Positions 50,345 to 58,654 of a DNA stretch of 64,000 nt are shown here, piece by piece; the stretch's first letter is position 1; each line of letters starts with the position of its first letter. The position numbers and the translations under genes are program-made. Under the pieces are notes generated by a model that saw nothing but the letters and a program-made list of their open reading frames with translations, did no database searches and was not told the origin of the DNA. This DNA is from Rhodococcus sp. P-2. GTDB lineage: Bacteria > Actinomycetota > Actinomycetes > Mycobacteriales > Mycobacteriaceae. The stretch covers positions 2,480,001-2,544,000 of the forward strand of contig NZ_CP066779.1 in NCBI RefSeq assembly GCF_016598535.1, written 5' to 3'.

Positions 50345-51064
50345 TCAGCCACCCACCGGGCGCAGGATCCACCATCCGCCGAGCACGAGCACCGCGACGT
50401 TCACGAGCAGAAACAAACCTACCCAGACGATCGCGGGTATCGGTGAGAGCCTGGCCAATTGATCGGCATCCGAATCCGGCGCTCCACCGCGTCGCATTCG
50501 CTGCCGTTGAAGTTCCACGACGGGGCGAGGCCCGGCAAAGAGCAGAAAGAGCGTCAAGAAGTACGCTGCAGCAACTTGCTGCTCCTGGGTCCCCCACCAG
50601 ACGAGACCGAACAACACTGCGCCCACGACGGCAAGTGAGAAGACTCCGTAGAGGTTTCGGATCAGAACCATCATCACCGCGATGACGAATACGCCGATCC
50701 ACAGCACCGAGACCGCACGCTGCGCACCCAACAAACCGGCCGCGCCCAGGCCGAGAATCGACGGTCCCACGTAACCCGCGAAAGTCATCAGAATGACGCC
50801 GAAGCCGGTCGGCTTGCCGGACGAAATCGCAACTCCCGACGTATCCGAATGCAGGCGAAGACCTTTCAAGCGTCGACCGACCAGGACGGCGACGATCAGA
50901 TGAGCGCCCTCGTGTGCGATGGTGACGACGTTGCGGGCGATCCGCCACAGGTGCGGTTCGAGAACGATGATCACGGCGATCAACGCGGCCAGCTGAACCA
51001 CCCACGCCGGCGGATTGGGACTGAGCGCCGCCACCCGATCCCACGCGGTTTCGAGCGCGTTCAC
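50345..51064 (-). CDS. M50B-like membrane metalloprotease
   Basis: A 239-residue inner-membrane protein with about six helices. The HExxH motif is TIAHEGAHLIVAVLV (about 49-63; H-E-G-A-H), followed by GFGVILMTFAGYVGPSILGL (about 82-101), which matches the second site of the peptidase M50B group. Predicted function is intramembrane or site-2-like proteolysis. The GTG start overlaps the ATPase stop as GTGA (51061-51064), so the two are made together. The C-terminal half has extra helices and a cytoplasmic loop (RPVVELQRQRMRRGG). Confidence 0.82.
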   Translation of the reverse strand: MNALETAWDRVAALSPNPPAWVVQLAALIAVIIVLEPHLWRIARNVVTIAHEGAHLIVAVLVGRRLKGLRLHSDTSGVAISSGKPTGFGVILMTFAGYVGPSILGLGAAGLLGAQRAVSVLWIGVFVIAVMMVLIRNLYGVFSLAVVGAVLFGLVWWGTQEQQVAAAYFLTLFLLFAGPRPVVELQRQRMRRGGAPDSDADQLARLSPIPAIVWVGLFLLVNVAVLVLGGWWILRPVGG

Positions 51065-52254
51065 TCCGCTTGCCCGCGCAGGTATCGGCCGAAGTGCGGG
51101 ACCGTGAATCCGATGGACCCACGTTCTGCCGAGTAAATCAGCCCCTTCTTGATCAGTCCATCGCGTGCCGGCGACAGGGAAGCCGGCTTGCGCCCCAACT
51201 CGACGGCGATCTTCGCGGTCGCGACCGGTCCGTCGTCCCCGGCGAGATCGGCCATGGCCCGCATGTACTCGCGTTCCGCGGGCGTTGCTCGCTCGTACCG
51301 TGACCCGAAGAAACCGACAGCGAGTTCTTCCTCCGCCGTCGGCGCCCCGACGCGCACATCGTCTGCCGTGATCGGACTCGACGCCGCCACATCCCACGTG
51401 GCTTTCCCGTAGGCCTGAACGAAGTACGGGTACCCGTCAGCCGCTTCGTAGAGGGCATCGAGCGCAGATTCGGTGAACTCGACGTCCTCACGCTCGGCAG
51501 GTGCGATCAGTGCCTGATCCGCCGCTTCCCTCTCGAGGCGGTCGATCCGGTGGTAGCTGAACAGGCGCTCCGAGTAGCTTTTCGACGCCGACAGCACAGC
51601 AGGCAGATGTGGAAGCCCTGCCCCGACCACGATCAGCGGCGCCGCGTCCTGACTCAACTCGTGGCAGGCCCCGCAGATCGCCGAGACATCCGAAGCCCCG
51701 AGGTCCTGCATCTCGTCGATGAAGATGGCGATCCCGACACCGACATCCCTGGCCAGCGACGACGCGTCGAGCAGCAACTCGACCAGGTCGATCTCGATGT
51801 CGCCACTGTCTGCGCGACCTTTGATCGCAGGTGCGTCGATGCCTGGTTGCCAACGCTCACGCATTCCCTTGTCCGCGGTGGCGCGCAGGGCAAACGACTT
51901 GAGGACTCCGAGGAACTGCTCGACCCGTTCCGGATCGCGATGCGAGACCGCGATCTCTCGGACCGCCATGTGGAGCGCCGACGAAAGTGGGCGTCGCAAA
52001 TCCTGATCGGGTCGTGCCTCGATCTTTCCGGTCCCCCAGCTGCGGGAGATCGCCGCCGAACGCAACTGATTGAGCAGGACGGTCTTGCCGACGCCACGCA
52101 ATCCGGTGAGGACAACACTTCGTTCCGGGCGGCCACGCGCAATCCGCTCGAGCACGACGTCGAAGGCGTCGATCTGCTTGTCACGCCCGGCGAGTTCCGG
52201 CGGTCGCTGACCGGCACCGGGGGCATACGGGTTGCGCACGGGGTCCATGCCCAT
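51061..52254 (-). CDS. AAA ATPase (Orc1/Cdc6-like, AAA_16) with C-terminal winged helix
   Basis: A 397-residue cytoplasmic ATPase. Walker A is TGLRGVGKTVLLNQL (about 49-63), Walker B is IFIDEMQDLGAS (about 170-181), and IVVGAGLPHLPAVL provides sensor-1-like residues (about 204-217). The C-terminal part (about 310-395; YMRAMADLAGDDGPVATAKI, then RDGLIKKGLIYSAERGSIGF) is a winged-helix region. This resembles the archaeal-type ATPases and bacterial STAND/Orc relatives. Coupled to the metalloprotease gene by 4-bp overlap. It may regulate or feed the protease, or bind DNA (inference). Confidence 0.83.
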   Translation of the reverse strand: MGMDPVRNPYAPGAGQRPPELAGRDKQIDAFDVVLERIARGRPERSVVLTGLRGVGKTVLLNQLRSAAISRSWGTGKIEARPDQDLRRPLSSALHMAVREIAVSHRDPERVEQFLGVLKSFALRATADKGMRERWQPGIDAPAIKGRADSGDIEIDLVELLLDASSLARDVGVGIAIFIDEMQDLGASDVSAICGACHELSQDAAPLIVVGAGLPHLPAVLSASKSYSERLFSYHRIDRLEREAADQALIAPAEREDVEFTESALDALYEAADGYPYFVQAYGKATWDVAASSPITADDVRVGAPTAEEELAVGFFGSRYERATPAEREYMRAMADLAGDDGPVATAKIAVELGRKPASLSPARDGLIKKGLIYSAERGSIGFTVPHFGRYLRGQAE

Positions 52255-52300
52255 CGACGGTACAAGCCGAGTAGACGAATATCCCGCTATCTAGCGCGTG

Positions 52301-52318
52301 TCCTAGAGAGAACTAGGA
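52301..52318. repeat. Small inverted repeat upstream of the AAA ATPase gene
   Basis: TCCTAG-AGAGAA-CTAGGA, 6-bp arms, lies in the 112-bp gap between the FAD oxidoreductase stop and the ATPase start. The neighbouring CTATCTAGC echoes the hairpin bases at 49287. It may be a weak operator; significance is low. Confidence 0.4.
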
Positions 52319-52366
52319 ACAGCAATATCGGCTCGACCTTGTCGAACCGGGCTCCGGCATCGTCGT

Positions 52367-53428
52367 CTAACAGTCCAGGCTCGACGCTCGGGCGAAGTCC
52401 CCGGCCACGTGGGCTCCAATTGCTCCGGCCAGAATGATCGCGGGATGCGCCGCGGCCAGATAGAGCCCAGACACGCCTTCGGCGAAGCCCAACAATGGGC
52501 GGGCACCACGCGGGATGGGACGGTCAGCGACTACCGCCTCGATCAGTTCGACGTGGTCACCGTCAACGAGCTGACTGCGGACTGCCTGCAGCGTCGGCTC
52601 GGCCAGCTCGCGAGCATCTCCGGAGAACCCGACCGGAACATCTTCAGCCGCAATCAGTGTCGTGTCGTCCAATTGCCGGATCTCGAAATCCGGAGTGGAG
52701 AGTATTCCGTTCACCAATGGGTGGGGCGTCGAGAATCTGATGAGGCAACACGGGGAGGCGTCGACCTCGACGTCGACTCCCGCCGACGCCGCGAGCTCGG
52801 GGATCGCGGTACCTGCAGCGAGCACGGTGGTCGATCCGTAGACGGGACCGTCGGCAGTCACTACTCCGCACACTCTCGCGCCCTCCGTGAGCACCCCGAG
52901 CGCACTGACACCGGAATGCACTGTGGCACCGTACTCTTCGGCACCTCGCATGAGCGATCGAGCGAACGCAACCGGGTCAACGCCGCCGTCATCAGGCGCG
53001 GACGCTGCCACCACCGGGGCCCTCCGTAATCCCGGCTCACGAGCAAGGATTTCCTCTTTACCGATGAGGTCGACGGGATGGCCGAGTGCTCGATGTGTAT
53101 CTACGAACGCTCGGGTCTCCGCTTCCGTCTCTTCCCAGGTGATCGCGCCTCTGCGGCGCAAACCGATTGGCTCGGCGAGTTCGCGCTCCAGGCGGTCGAA
53201 TTCGACTGCGGCGCCTTGCCGGAACGGATCTGAGTAAGTTTCTGCGGCACTCTTCGAGAGGCCGACCCAGGCAAAGGAGTTGCCGGTCACCCCTCCGGCC
53301 ACCGAGCCGTGCTCCAGCACGGTGACTCTGAGACCAACGCGCGCCAGGTGATACGCGATCGACGCGCCGACGACACCGGCACCAATCACCAGGATCGGAC
53401 TGTCGTTTCGACCATTTGGTTCCGTCAC
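52367..53428 (-). CDS. FAD-dependent oxidoreductase (DAO family, glycine-oxidase-like)
   Basis: A 353-residue flavoenzyme. The dinucleotide motif is ILVIGAGVVGASIAYHLA (about 12-29), followed by VTVLEHGSVAGGVTGNSFAW (35-54). Substrate-side segments are RRRGAITWEE (about 91) and REPGLRRAPVVA, with C-terminal GVSGLYLAAAHPAIILAGAI (about 320-340), the usual DAO C-terminal FAD contact. It probably oxidises an amino acid or amine with production of hydrogen peroxide. It is divergent from the frameshifted gene at 53546. Exact substrate unknown. Confidence 0.85.
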   Translation of the reverse strand: MTEPNGRNDSPILVIGAGVVGASIAYHLARVGLRVTVLEHGSVAGGVTGNSFAWVGLSKSAAETYSDPFRQGAAVEFDRLERELAEPIGLRRRGAITWEETEAETRAFVDTHRALGHPVDLIGKEEILAREPGLRRAPVVAASAPDDGGVDPVAFARSLMRGAEEYGATVHSGVSALGVLTEGARVCGVVTADGPVYGSTTVLAAGTAIPELAASAGVDVEVDASPCCLIRFSTPHPLVNGILSTPDFEIRQLDDTTLIAAEDVPVGFSGDARELAEPTLQAVRSQLVDGDHVELIEAVVADRPIPRGARPLLGFAEGVSGLYLAAAHPAIILAGAIGAHVAGDFARASSLDC

Positions 53429-53545
53429 CAGTGGACCATATCTTCGAGCCGCAACCTGGATCCACTCAATTTGGATGCAAGGACGTCGGCGGTTAGCGAA
53501 GGACTAGGCCTGTTCCCGCTCGGCGCACATCGGGAACGATACGGT

Positions 53546-54405
53546 GTGCTCGTGCTCTGGCGTTGGTTCGCAGTCGTGATCGTCATCCTCGCTGTTGCCG
53601 GCATGTGGCACGTGACCATCCCCGACCGTCCTGTTGCCGTAATAGTCGACGCCGAGACGCTGGGGTGCGCGACCCCGTATCCGATCGGCCCGCTCCAGAC
53701 GACACCAACTGCGACGGTTCCAGACGATTTCTACCGGTCGCCGCCGTCACGTGCGACCCGTACATCAGCGACAACGTGGCAGCCGACCGAACCGTCAGCT
53801 TCTCTGCTCATCGTTGGGAGGGCGATTTCAGTCGGGCGGTGGAAATGCTGAACCGCTCGTCCGCGCACAAGACTTGGTTCCCCGGAAGCTGCGGTGACAA
53901 CTACAGCCTGGCTGTCCTGGACCAATTCTGGTTGGTCGACGATCGAGGCCGAGCAACTCGGCCGGGGTATCCCTCCGATTCGTGTGGACTGCCGAAACCC
54001 GGTGGCCTGGCTGCCATCAAGGAGCTGACACCGGTCGGCAGTACCGAAGACCGAATAGCGTTGTCCGACGACCAGATCTACGAACTGTCGCATTGCCGGC
54101 CGGCCTACCGACCAGCCACAACAGGTACCGCGGCGCTGACGTCGCTGTCGGCGGGCAGCGTTTTCTGCCGATTCTCCGCCACCGAATTCGTAGGCACATC
54201 GTCTACGACGGAAACCTTCGACGGGCTTCCACCCGCTCCCGACTGTGGCGCGTTGGCCACCGAGGTGGCATCGACGATCTACGTGGACCGTCCTACGAAC
54301 GAGGAACGATTGCTCACCGTCGAGCTCGACGGCTGTCGGCGCGTCATCGCCGACGGATACGCGCCGATGCAAGCGTCGGACGAGCTGTTGGCGTCTTTCC
54401 GGTAG
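53546..54405 (+). pseudogene. Frameshifted secreted-protein gene
   Basis: The first frame starts at GTG 53546 and encodes a signal or anchor helix (LWRWFAVVIVILAVAGMWHV), then CATPYPIGPLQTTPTATVPD. Near 53727-53735 (GACGATTTCTACC) the sensible sequence passes to another frame (-1), which continues LPVAAVTCDPYISDNVAADR to TAG at 54403. The second frame has seven Cys and no recognisable domain. Neither frame alone gives a full secreted protein. It is a likely pseudogene or sequencing/assembly error. No slippery heptamer was seen at the junction, so programmed frameshifting is less likely. Confidence 0.6.
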
Positions 54406-54481
54406 CGCTGCGCCACAATGCAGTTGATCTCCCGCTCGGACGCGTAGGTCCCGATGTGACCGCTGACGGCACGCAATCTTG

Positions 54482-54907
54482 TCAGGCGCCCGGGAACTGA
54501 AGGTGCGCTTGGGTCTTTCCCAGAACCGTCTGGCCCTTGTGCATGACGGTGACATCGATACACACAATCCGCGTTGTGGAGTCGATCCGCGCGATCTTCG
54601 CAGCGACGGAGAGATCTGCACCATCGACGGCATCGACTACGACGGGCCGAGTAAAGCGAGTTTCATACGAGATCACCCCGCTCGGGTCACCAACCCAGTC
54701 GACGATGGCTTGCAAAGCAATTCCGGCGGTGAGCATTCCGTGCGCCAGAACTCCCGGTAGCCCAGCCGCAGTAGCGATTGCGTCGTTGAAATGGATCGGG
54801 TTCATGTCGCCGGAGGCACCGGCGTAGCGAACTAGGTCATCACGAGTGAGGACCAGATCGACCTTCGCGACGATGTCACCGAGGACGAGGTTCTCGAAGA
54901 CCGGCAC
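54482..54907 (-). CDS. MaoC-type (R)-hydroxyacyl dehydratase, HadB-like
   Basis: A 141-residue hot-dog-fold protein. The hydratase-2 motif is GASGDMNPIHFNDAIA (about 30-45; catalytic D and H), followed by VLAHGMLTAGIALQ and YETRFTRPVVV. It dehydrates 3-hydroxyacyl thioesters as part of a heterodimer; partner is the gene at 54832. Comparable to HadB of mycobacterial FAS-II or to degradative MaoC pairs. GTG 54907 is the assigned start; a strong ribosome site is about 20 nt upstream near an ATC/ATT instead, so the start is uncertain. Confidence 0.85.
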   Translation of the reverse strand: MPVFENLVLGDIVAKVDLVLTRDDLVRYAGASGDMNPIHFNDAIATAAGLPGVLAHGMLTAGIALQAIVDWVGDPSGVISYETRFTRPVVVDAVDGADLSVAAKIARIDSTTRIVCIDVTVMHKGQTVLGKTQAHLQFPGA

Positions 54908-55368
54908 GGCGGCAATGGTGATGCCTCTTCTCCTCTCGCCAGCAGGGTCGAGGTGACCGTCGCGACCAAAGCCTCGGTCGCGTCGTGGATCTCGGAAACT
55001 GTCGACAGGATCGCACTGCCTGCTCGCACTGTCACCCCTGTAATCGTCAGTGTCGTAGACAGGTCATCGCCGGCGACTATCGGACGCTCATGCTCGATCT
55101 TCTCGGAAGTATGGACCACACGAGTCGGATCGAGCCCAGTATCCGGCGTGCGCAGCAGTGCCATGATCGCTCGTTGCTGGACAACGGTTGTGAATGTTGT
55201 CGGCGCGATGACATCGACGAACCCGGCCTCCCTGGCGACACCGACATCATGGTGCAAGGGATTGCTCGAACGCACCGCCAGAGCGAACTCGCGAATCTTC
55301 TCGCGCCCGACAAGGTACGAAGACGAGGGAAACACCCGGCCGGCGAGCGCTGGGTTCACAGGAGACAT
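54832..55368 (-). CDS. MaoC-like dehydratase, HadA-like N-terminal partner
   Basis: A 178-residue hot-dog-fold protein of the FAS1-like dehydratase group. It has FPSSSYLVGREKIREFALAV (about 13-32), NPLHHDVGVAREAGF, IAPTTFTTVV, and EKIEHERPIVAGDDLSTTLT. In HadA proteins this subunit stabilises the dimer and binds the acyl chain. The last about 25 residues (after LLARGEE) are an out-of-frame reading of the HadB start. The two genes overlap by 76 bp. This is longer than usual HadA (about 155), which hints at a shifted stop or small indel. Start ATG at 55368; function in fatty or steroid acyl metabolism is unspecified. Confidence 0.8.
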   Translation of the reverse strand: MSPVNPALAGRVFPSSSYLVGREKIREFALAVRSSNPLHHDVGVAREAGFVDVIAPTTFTTVVQQRAIMALLRTPDTGLDPTRVVHTSEKIEHERPIVAGDDLSTTLTITGVTVRAGSAILSTVSEIHDATEALVATVTSTLLARGEEASPLPPCRSSRTSSSVTSSRRSIWSSLVMT

Positions 55369-55377
55369 CCCGGAATA

Positions 55378-56022
55378 CTAACGGCGGCCGACTTCGAGTT
55401 GATTCGTGGCCTGAGGTCTCGTCGGCCCGAGAATCCGATCGAGGAGACGCTCAACCAACTGGACCGCCAATTCTGCTGTGGCGTAGCCGGGAAGCATCCC
55501 CTGGGCGAGCCCGGCGACAGCCGCCAGAATGAGCTCGGCGTCGAGGTCGGGATCCATTGACGGCGCAACCGCGTCCCGATTGGTCACTCGTTGAAGCTGG
55601 CCGGAAATGAGCGCAGTCAACTCTCTTGGGGCAGTGAGGGTTTCCTCGGCGGCGATTCCTTGTCCGGTCAGTGCGGCAGCGTGGAAGGCGCCGAGAACAA
55701 TCGCTTCCTCTCGACGTTGTCGATCGAGCGGGAGCATGCCAACAAGGAACGCTGAAATAACCTCGCGGGGTGTCGCTTCCGCGCCAAGAACAGACAACTC
55801 CTGCATCAAGCGCGCACCCGCATCCTGACGCACAGCTTGATGCGTCGCGAGAAGGAATTCCCGCTTCGTGCCGAAGTAGTACTGCACGAGTCGCACCGAA
55901 ATCCCGGCCTCGGCAGCAACGGACTGAAATGTCACCGCCGCGAGCCCACCGTCGACAATCACTCGCCGCACCGCATCGGTAATCTCCCGTTGCCTCACTT
56001 CATGGTCGACCAGTCGCGGCAT
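55378..56022 (-). CDS. TetR-family regulator
   Basis: A 214-residue repressor. The HTH is at about 10-55 (EITDAVRRVIVDGGLAAVTF, SVAAEAGISVRLVQYYFGTK), followed by a BetI-like C-terminal domain (about 75-200). ATG 56022 (MPRLVDHEVRQ) is chosen since the longer frame to 56190 runs over the promoter region. It lies 9 bp upstream of the HadA-like stop-to-start pair, so probably the first gene of a TetR-HadA-HadB unit. It is divergent from the hydrolase at 56135. Ligand unknown, possibly an acyl-CoA. Confidence 0.88.
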   Translation of the reverse strand: MPRLVDHEVRQREITDAVRRVIVDGGLAAVTFQSVAAEAGISVRLVQYYFGTKREFLLATHQAVRQDAGARLMQELSVLGAEATPREVISAFLVGMLPLDRQRREEAIVLGAFHAAALTGQGIAAEETLTAPRELTALISGQLQRVTNRDAVAPSMDPDLDAELILAAVAGLAQGMLPGYATAELAVQLVERLLDRILGPTRPQATNQLEVGRR

Positions 56023-56134
56023 GAGGCTGTCCTTCCCCTTTCGAATGGATGACTTTGACTCGTTAATGATACGCACGTGCCGCATTAGTGATACGGTCAT
56101 ACCATCAAAATTGAAAGCAGCGAGAGGGAGGCTC

Positions 56135-57016
56135 ATGCCGAAGATCGGACGATTCAAGAACGAGGCATCAAAGCAGGCGTACGAGAGCATCTACCGAGAA
56201 CTGGAGGGCACCTGGCCGGTTCCGTCGACACAACTCGACGTGCCGACATCGTTCGGAACCACCCATGTCCGCAGGTCGGGGACCGGCACGGAGACGCCGA
56301 TCGTCCTGCTGCACGCAGTCGGCGCCAATTGTCTGCAATGGCACATCGTCATCGAGGACCTGTGCCGAGACCGAGTCGTTTATGCGCTGGACACGATCGG
56401 TACTGCAGGCCGCAGTGTGCAGACCGCTCCATTGACCGGGGAATCCGACTTCGCAACCTGGGTGGGCGAGGTATTGAACGAACTCGGGGTCGATCGCGTC
56501 CACCTGGTCGGCTACTCGCATGGTGCATGGCACGCCGTTCTCGTAGCACTTCATTCTCCTGAACGACTGGCGAGTGTGACGCTCATCGAACCGGGTGGAG
56601 TCTTCGACAAGCCCTCGTGGCGTGTGCTGCTGAAGATGATCCGCGCCGGTATGCGCCGCACCGACAAGAATATTCGCAAGCTCAATGATTGGCTGTCCCC
56701 CGGGTACGTCATCGGCGATCGCGAGTTCGCTTTGGTTACAGAGGCATTGAACTACCGGCCCGGTGTCGGGTGGGCACGAATGCTCAAAGATGCAGAAGTG
56801 CAGTCGATCTCGGTTCCCGTGCTCGTAATCTCCGGTGCTGAGACGGTGGTCTCCAACCCCGAGCATGTGGCCGCGAGGCTGGCTGACCTTCAACCTGAAG
56901 CCGAGGTGGAGATCTATGCCGGAACCGGCCACGGAATCCTGGGACACATACCTGATCGGGTAATTCCCCGACTCATGAAGTTCGTCCGCAATCATGACGA
57001 CGCGAAGCGGACGTGA
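56135..57016 (+). CDS. Alpha/beta hydrolase
   Basis: A 293-residue hydrolase. The fold has VLLHAVGANCLQWHIVIEDL (about 58-77), VYALDTIGTAGRS, the nucleophile elbow VGYSHGAWHAVL (Ser about 130), a likely Asp in VISGAETVVSNPEH (about 230) and His in YAGTGHGILGH (about 272). The second strand resembles lipolytic or dehalogenase-like esterases. ATG 56135 follows GAGAGGGAGG. It is divergent from the TetR gene, with A/T-rich repeats (GATACG twice, 56069-56096) in the gap. Probably TetR-controlled. Confidence 0.85.
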   Translation: MPKIGRFKNEASKQAYESIYRELEGTWPVPSTQLDVPTSFGTTHVRRSGTGTETPIVLLHAVGANCLQWHIVIEDLCRDRVVYALDTIGTAGRSVQTAPLTGESDFATWVGEVLNELGVDRVHLVGYSHGAWHAVLVALHSPERLASVTLIEPGGVFDKPSWRVLLKMIRAGMRRTDKNIRKLNDWLSPGYVIGDREFALVTEALNYRPGVGWARMLKDAEVQSISVPVLVISGAETVVSNPEHVAARLADLQPEAEVEIYAGTGHGILGHIPDRVIPRLMKFVRNHDDAKRT

Positions 57017-57089
57017 TCTCGCGGACCAGCCGCCGACAGGGTGGTGATGAAGCCGGTCAATCAGCTGACCAAGGCGGTACAACTGATTG

Positions 57090-57412
57090 ATGCGAACATT
57101 CCTCTCCGACCGGCACGGTCAGGCAATGGTGGCCGTTGCCGCCGCCGTTTTGGTCGTGGCGGGAGGTCTGTGGTGGACGAAGACCATCTCCTCGCGCAGA
57201 TACTCGGTGGCAGTGCTTCCGACTACGAGTCCGATCTGACGATCACGGATGCGGATGCACCTGGGCTCGCGGTGACTGCCCGAGGTCGAACCCCCAGCGC
57301 CGCCCGAGCATTGGCGACCGACGCCGCCGAAGCTCTCTGTTCGATCGTCGGAGAAGCCAACGCAATGACTTCCGGAGGGTTCACGTGCACCGTCGTTCCA
57401 CCGGGGAACTGA
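57090..57412 (+). pseudogene. Frameshifted membrane-anchored small protein (possible chain-length-determinant-like)
   Basis: One frame starts at ATG 57090 and reads MRTFLSDRHGQAMVAVAAAV, a transmembrane helix (about 13-28), WWTKTISSRRYSV, and soon stops at TGA 57232. A second frame (-1) covers the rest: SASDYESDLTITDADAPGLA, then ARGRTPSAARALATDAAEAL, CTVVPPGN and stop at 57410-57412. Joined, they give one anchor plus an extracellular domain with features like Wzz/capsular proteins (low certainty). So it is likely a decayed gene or an indel error near 57190-57225. It follows the hydrolase gene by 74 bp. Confidence 0.5.
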
Positions 57413-57446
57413 CGGATCTATGTTCAGTAGCGCGGCCGCGCCAGGT

Positions 57447-57821
57447 TCAAGCCTGTTCCCGCTCGGCGGCGAGGGCAACCGCCCGCTCGAAGGTGTGGAC
57501 GAGCACTGCGCGTCGAGCGACCTTGTGATCGTCGTCCGGTTGGAGTTCATCGATGTAGCCATCCCACACGTGCAGGTATCGATCGCGCCAGTCGATCAGC
57601 ACTTGCGTCGACGGAAAGGTCACACCGACTCGTTTCGTCTGCGCAATATCGGTGAGGATCTCAAGCCAGGCCGGCACCATCTCCCCACCCCATTCGTCCG
57701 GCTCCAGACTCGAATCGTCTTCGAACTCGGCGGTGATGTCGTCCACGATTCGGCCGGTCAGTACCCCCAACCCATCCGCGACAGTGTCACTGTCGAAGTT
57801 CCCCGGACCCCAGACTCCCAC
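57447..57821 (-). CDS. DUF4259 family protein
   Basis: A 124-residue soluble protein of the DUF4259 family. It starts MGVWGPGNFDSDTVADGLGV, followed by EFEDDSSLEPDEWGGEMVPA and LQPDDDHKVARRAVLVHTFE near the C-terminus. The family is often found near toxin immunity genes or as single copies, with unknown function. ATG at 57821 is certain from the conserved GVWGxGxFDxD opening. It sits alone beside the degraded gene. Confidence 0.85.
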   Translation of the reverse strand: MGVWGPGNFDSDTVADGLGVLTGRIVDDITAEFEDDSSLEPDEWGGEMVPAWLEILTDIAQTKRVGVTFPSTQVLIDWRDRYLHVWDGYIDELQPDDDHKVARRAVLVHTFERAVALAAEREQA

Positions 57822-58459
57822 AAGCCCTCCCGTATCGATCGTGGATATTTTCAGGTCGACAATCTCGCTACGGTCGCGACCGGCGGTGAGCGTCCGACCC
57901 TCGCACAGTCAGAGCTTGCGGTCGTTGCTGCCCGCCCAAATCGGGCTGTCGGCTATCTTCCGAAACTTCGGCGACCCGCCGATTGCTGAAAGCTTGAGCA
58001 TCAACCAATTCCAGATCTGCACAGTTACCTCCACGTAGTGGTTCACCGTCAACACTAACCGACCGACAAGACTCTTTTGGCGCACGGTCAAGAAACGATT
58101 CACGGATGGACGAGATGTCCGAAATATGTTGCAAGAGTCTAGTTTCAGGAACTGCACTGCGCATCGCCGTTCCCACAGGCAATTCCGTCGATTGCGTAAC
58201 AAGTATACGAAGGACAGCCATCGATCTCCGGAAGGAAGGCGGATCAGGCGGAGGGGGGCGGTAGTGTCAAATCCGGAAAGCGAATCTCGCTGGGCAACTG
58301 TTCACGAAGGAACGACTTCACACGCCGGGCACCGAAGATCAATGGCGCTGGTGACTTGCCAGTCGGAGGATGTCAACAAGAAATAGAACCCGTATCGCGT
58401 ATATCACCAGTACCCGTTACATATTCGACTCTACGTCTCACTGCAGGAGGACTGAGAAC
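57822..58459. other. Gene-poor segment of 638 bp
   Basis: No convincing gene was found. One leftward frame, about 57909-58202, has fair GC-rich third positions (up to 97 residues ending WAGSNDRKL) but no recognised domain and no good start. The right end holds the promoter region of the tandem peptides, with TACATATT near 58420 as a possible -10. The segment is less GC-rich than neighbours. Confidence 0.5.
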
Positions 58460-58567
58460 ATGGCTGATGTAATTTCGTGGATTATCCAGAATCCAATCGG
58501 TGCCGTCGTCGCGCTTGTTGCCGACATCGTGATTTTGACGATGACGTCCATCGCGGGGTACTCGTAA
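58460..58567 (+). CDS. Small hydrophobic leaderless peptide 1 (35 aa)
   Basis: A 35-residue peptide starting MADVISWIIQNPIGAVVALV (residues 1-20) and ending in GYS. It is almost wholly hydrophobic with a single helix from about residue 5 to 32, and has only two charges (Asp 3, Asp 22). It has no cleavable signal and no modification motif. The ATG has an excellent ribosome binding site (CAGGAGGAC). It may be a membrane or cell-wall peptide, comparable in size with corynebacterial PorA/PorH or phenol-soluble-modulin-like peptides. That comparison is by size and character only. Confidence 0.6.
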   Translation: MADVISWIIQNPIGAVVALVADIVILTMTSIAGYS

Positions 58568-58654
58568 CGAACCTGCCCTGATCGCACTGTCGCTGCGCGT
58601 AGCTCCGACATTGAAAACTTTTATGCAAAAACACATTTCACGAAAGGAACCACA

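Noticed and set aside
53508-57468. An 18-bp identical sequence at 53508-53525 and 57451-57468
   Set aside because: The second copy is the codon run for AEREQA at the end of the DUF4259 gene; similarity does not extend beyond 18 bp, and a chance match in GC-rich DNA of this length is plausible.
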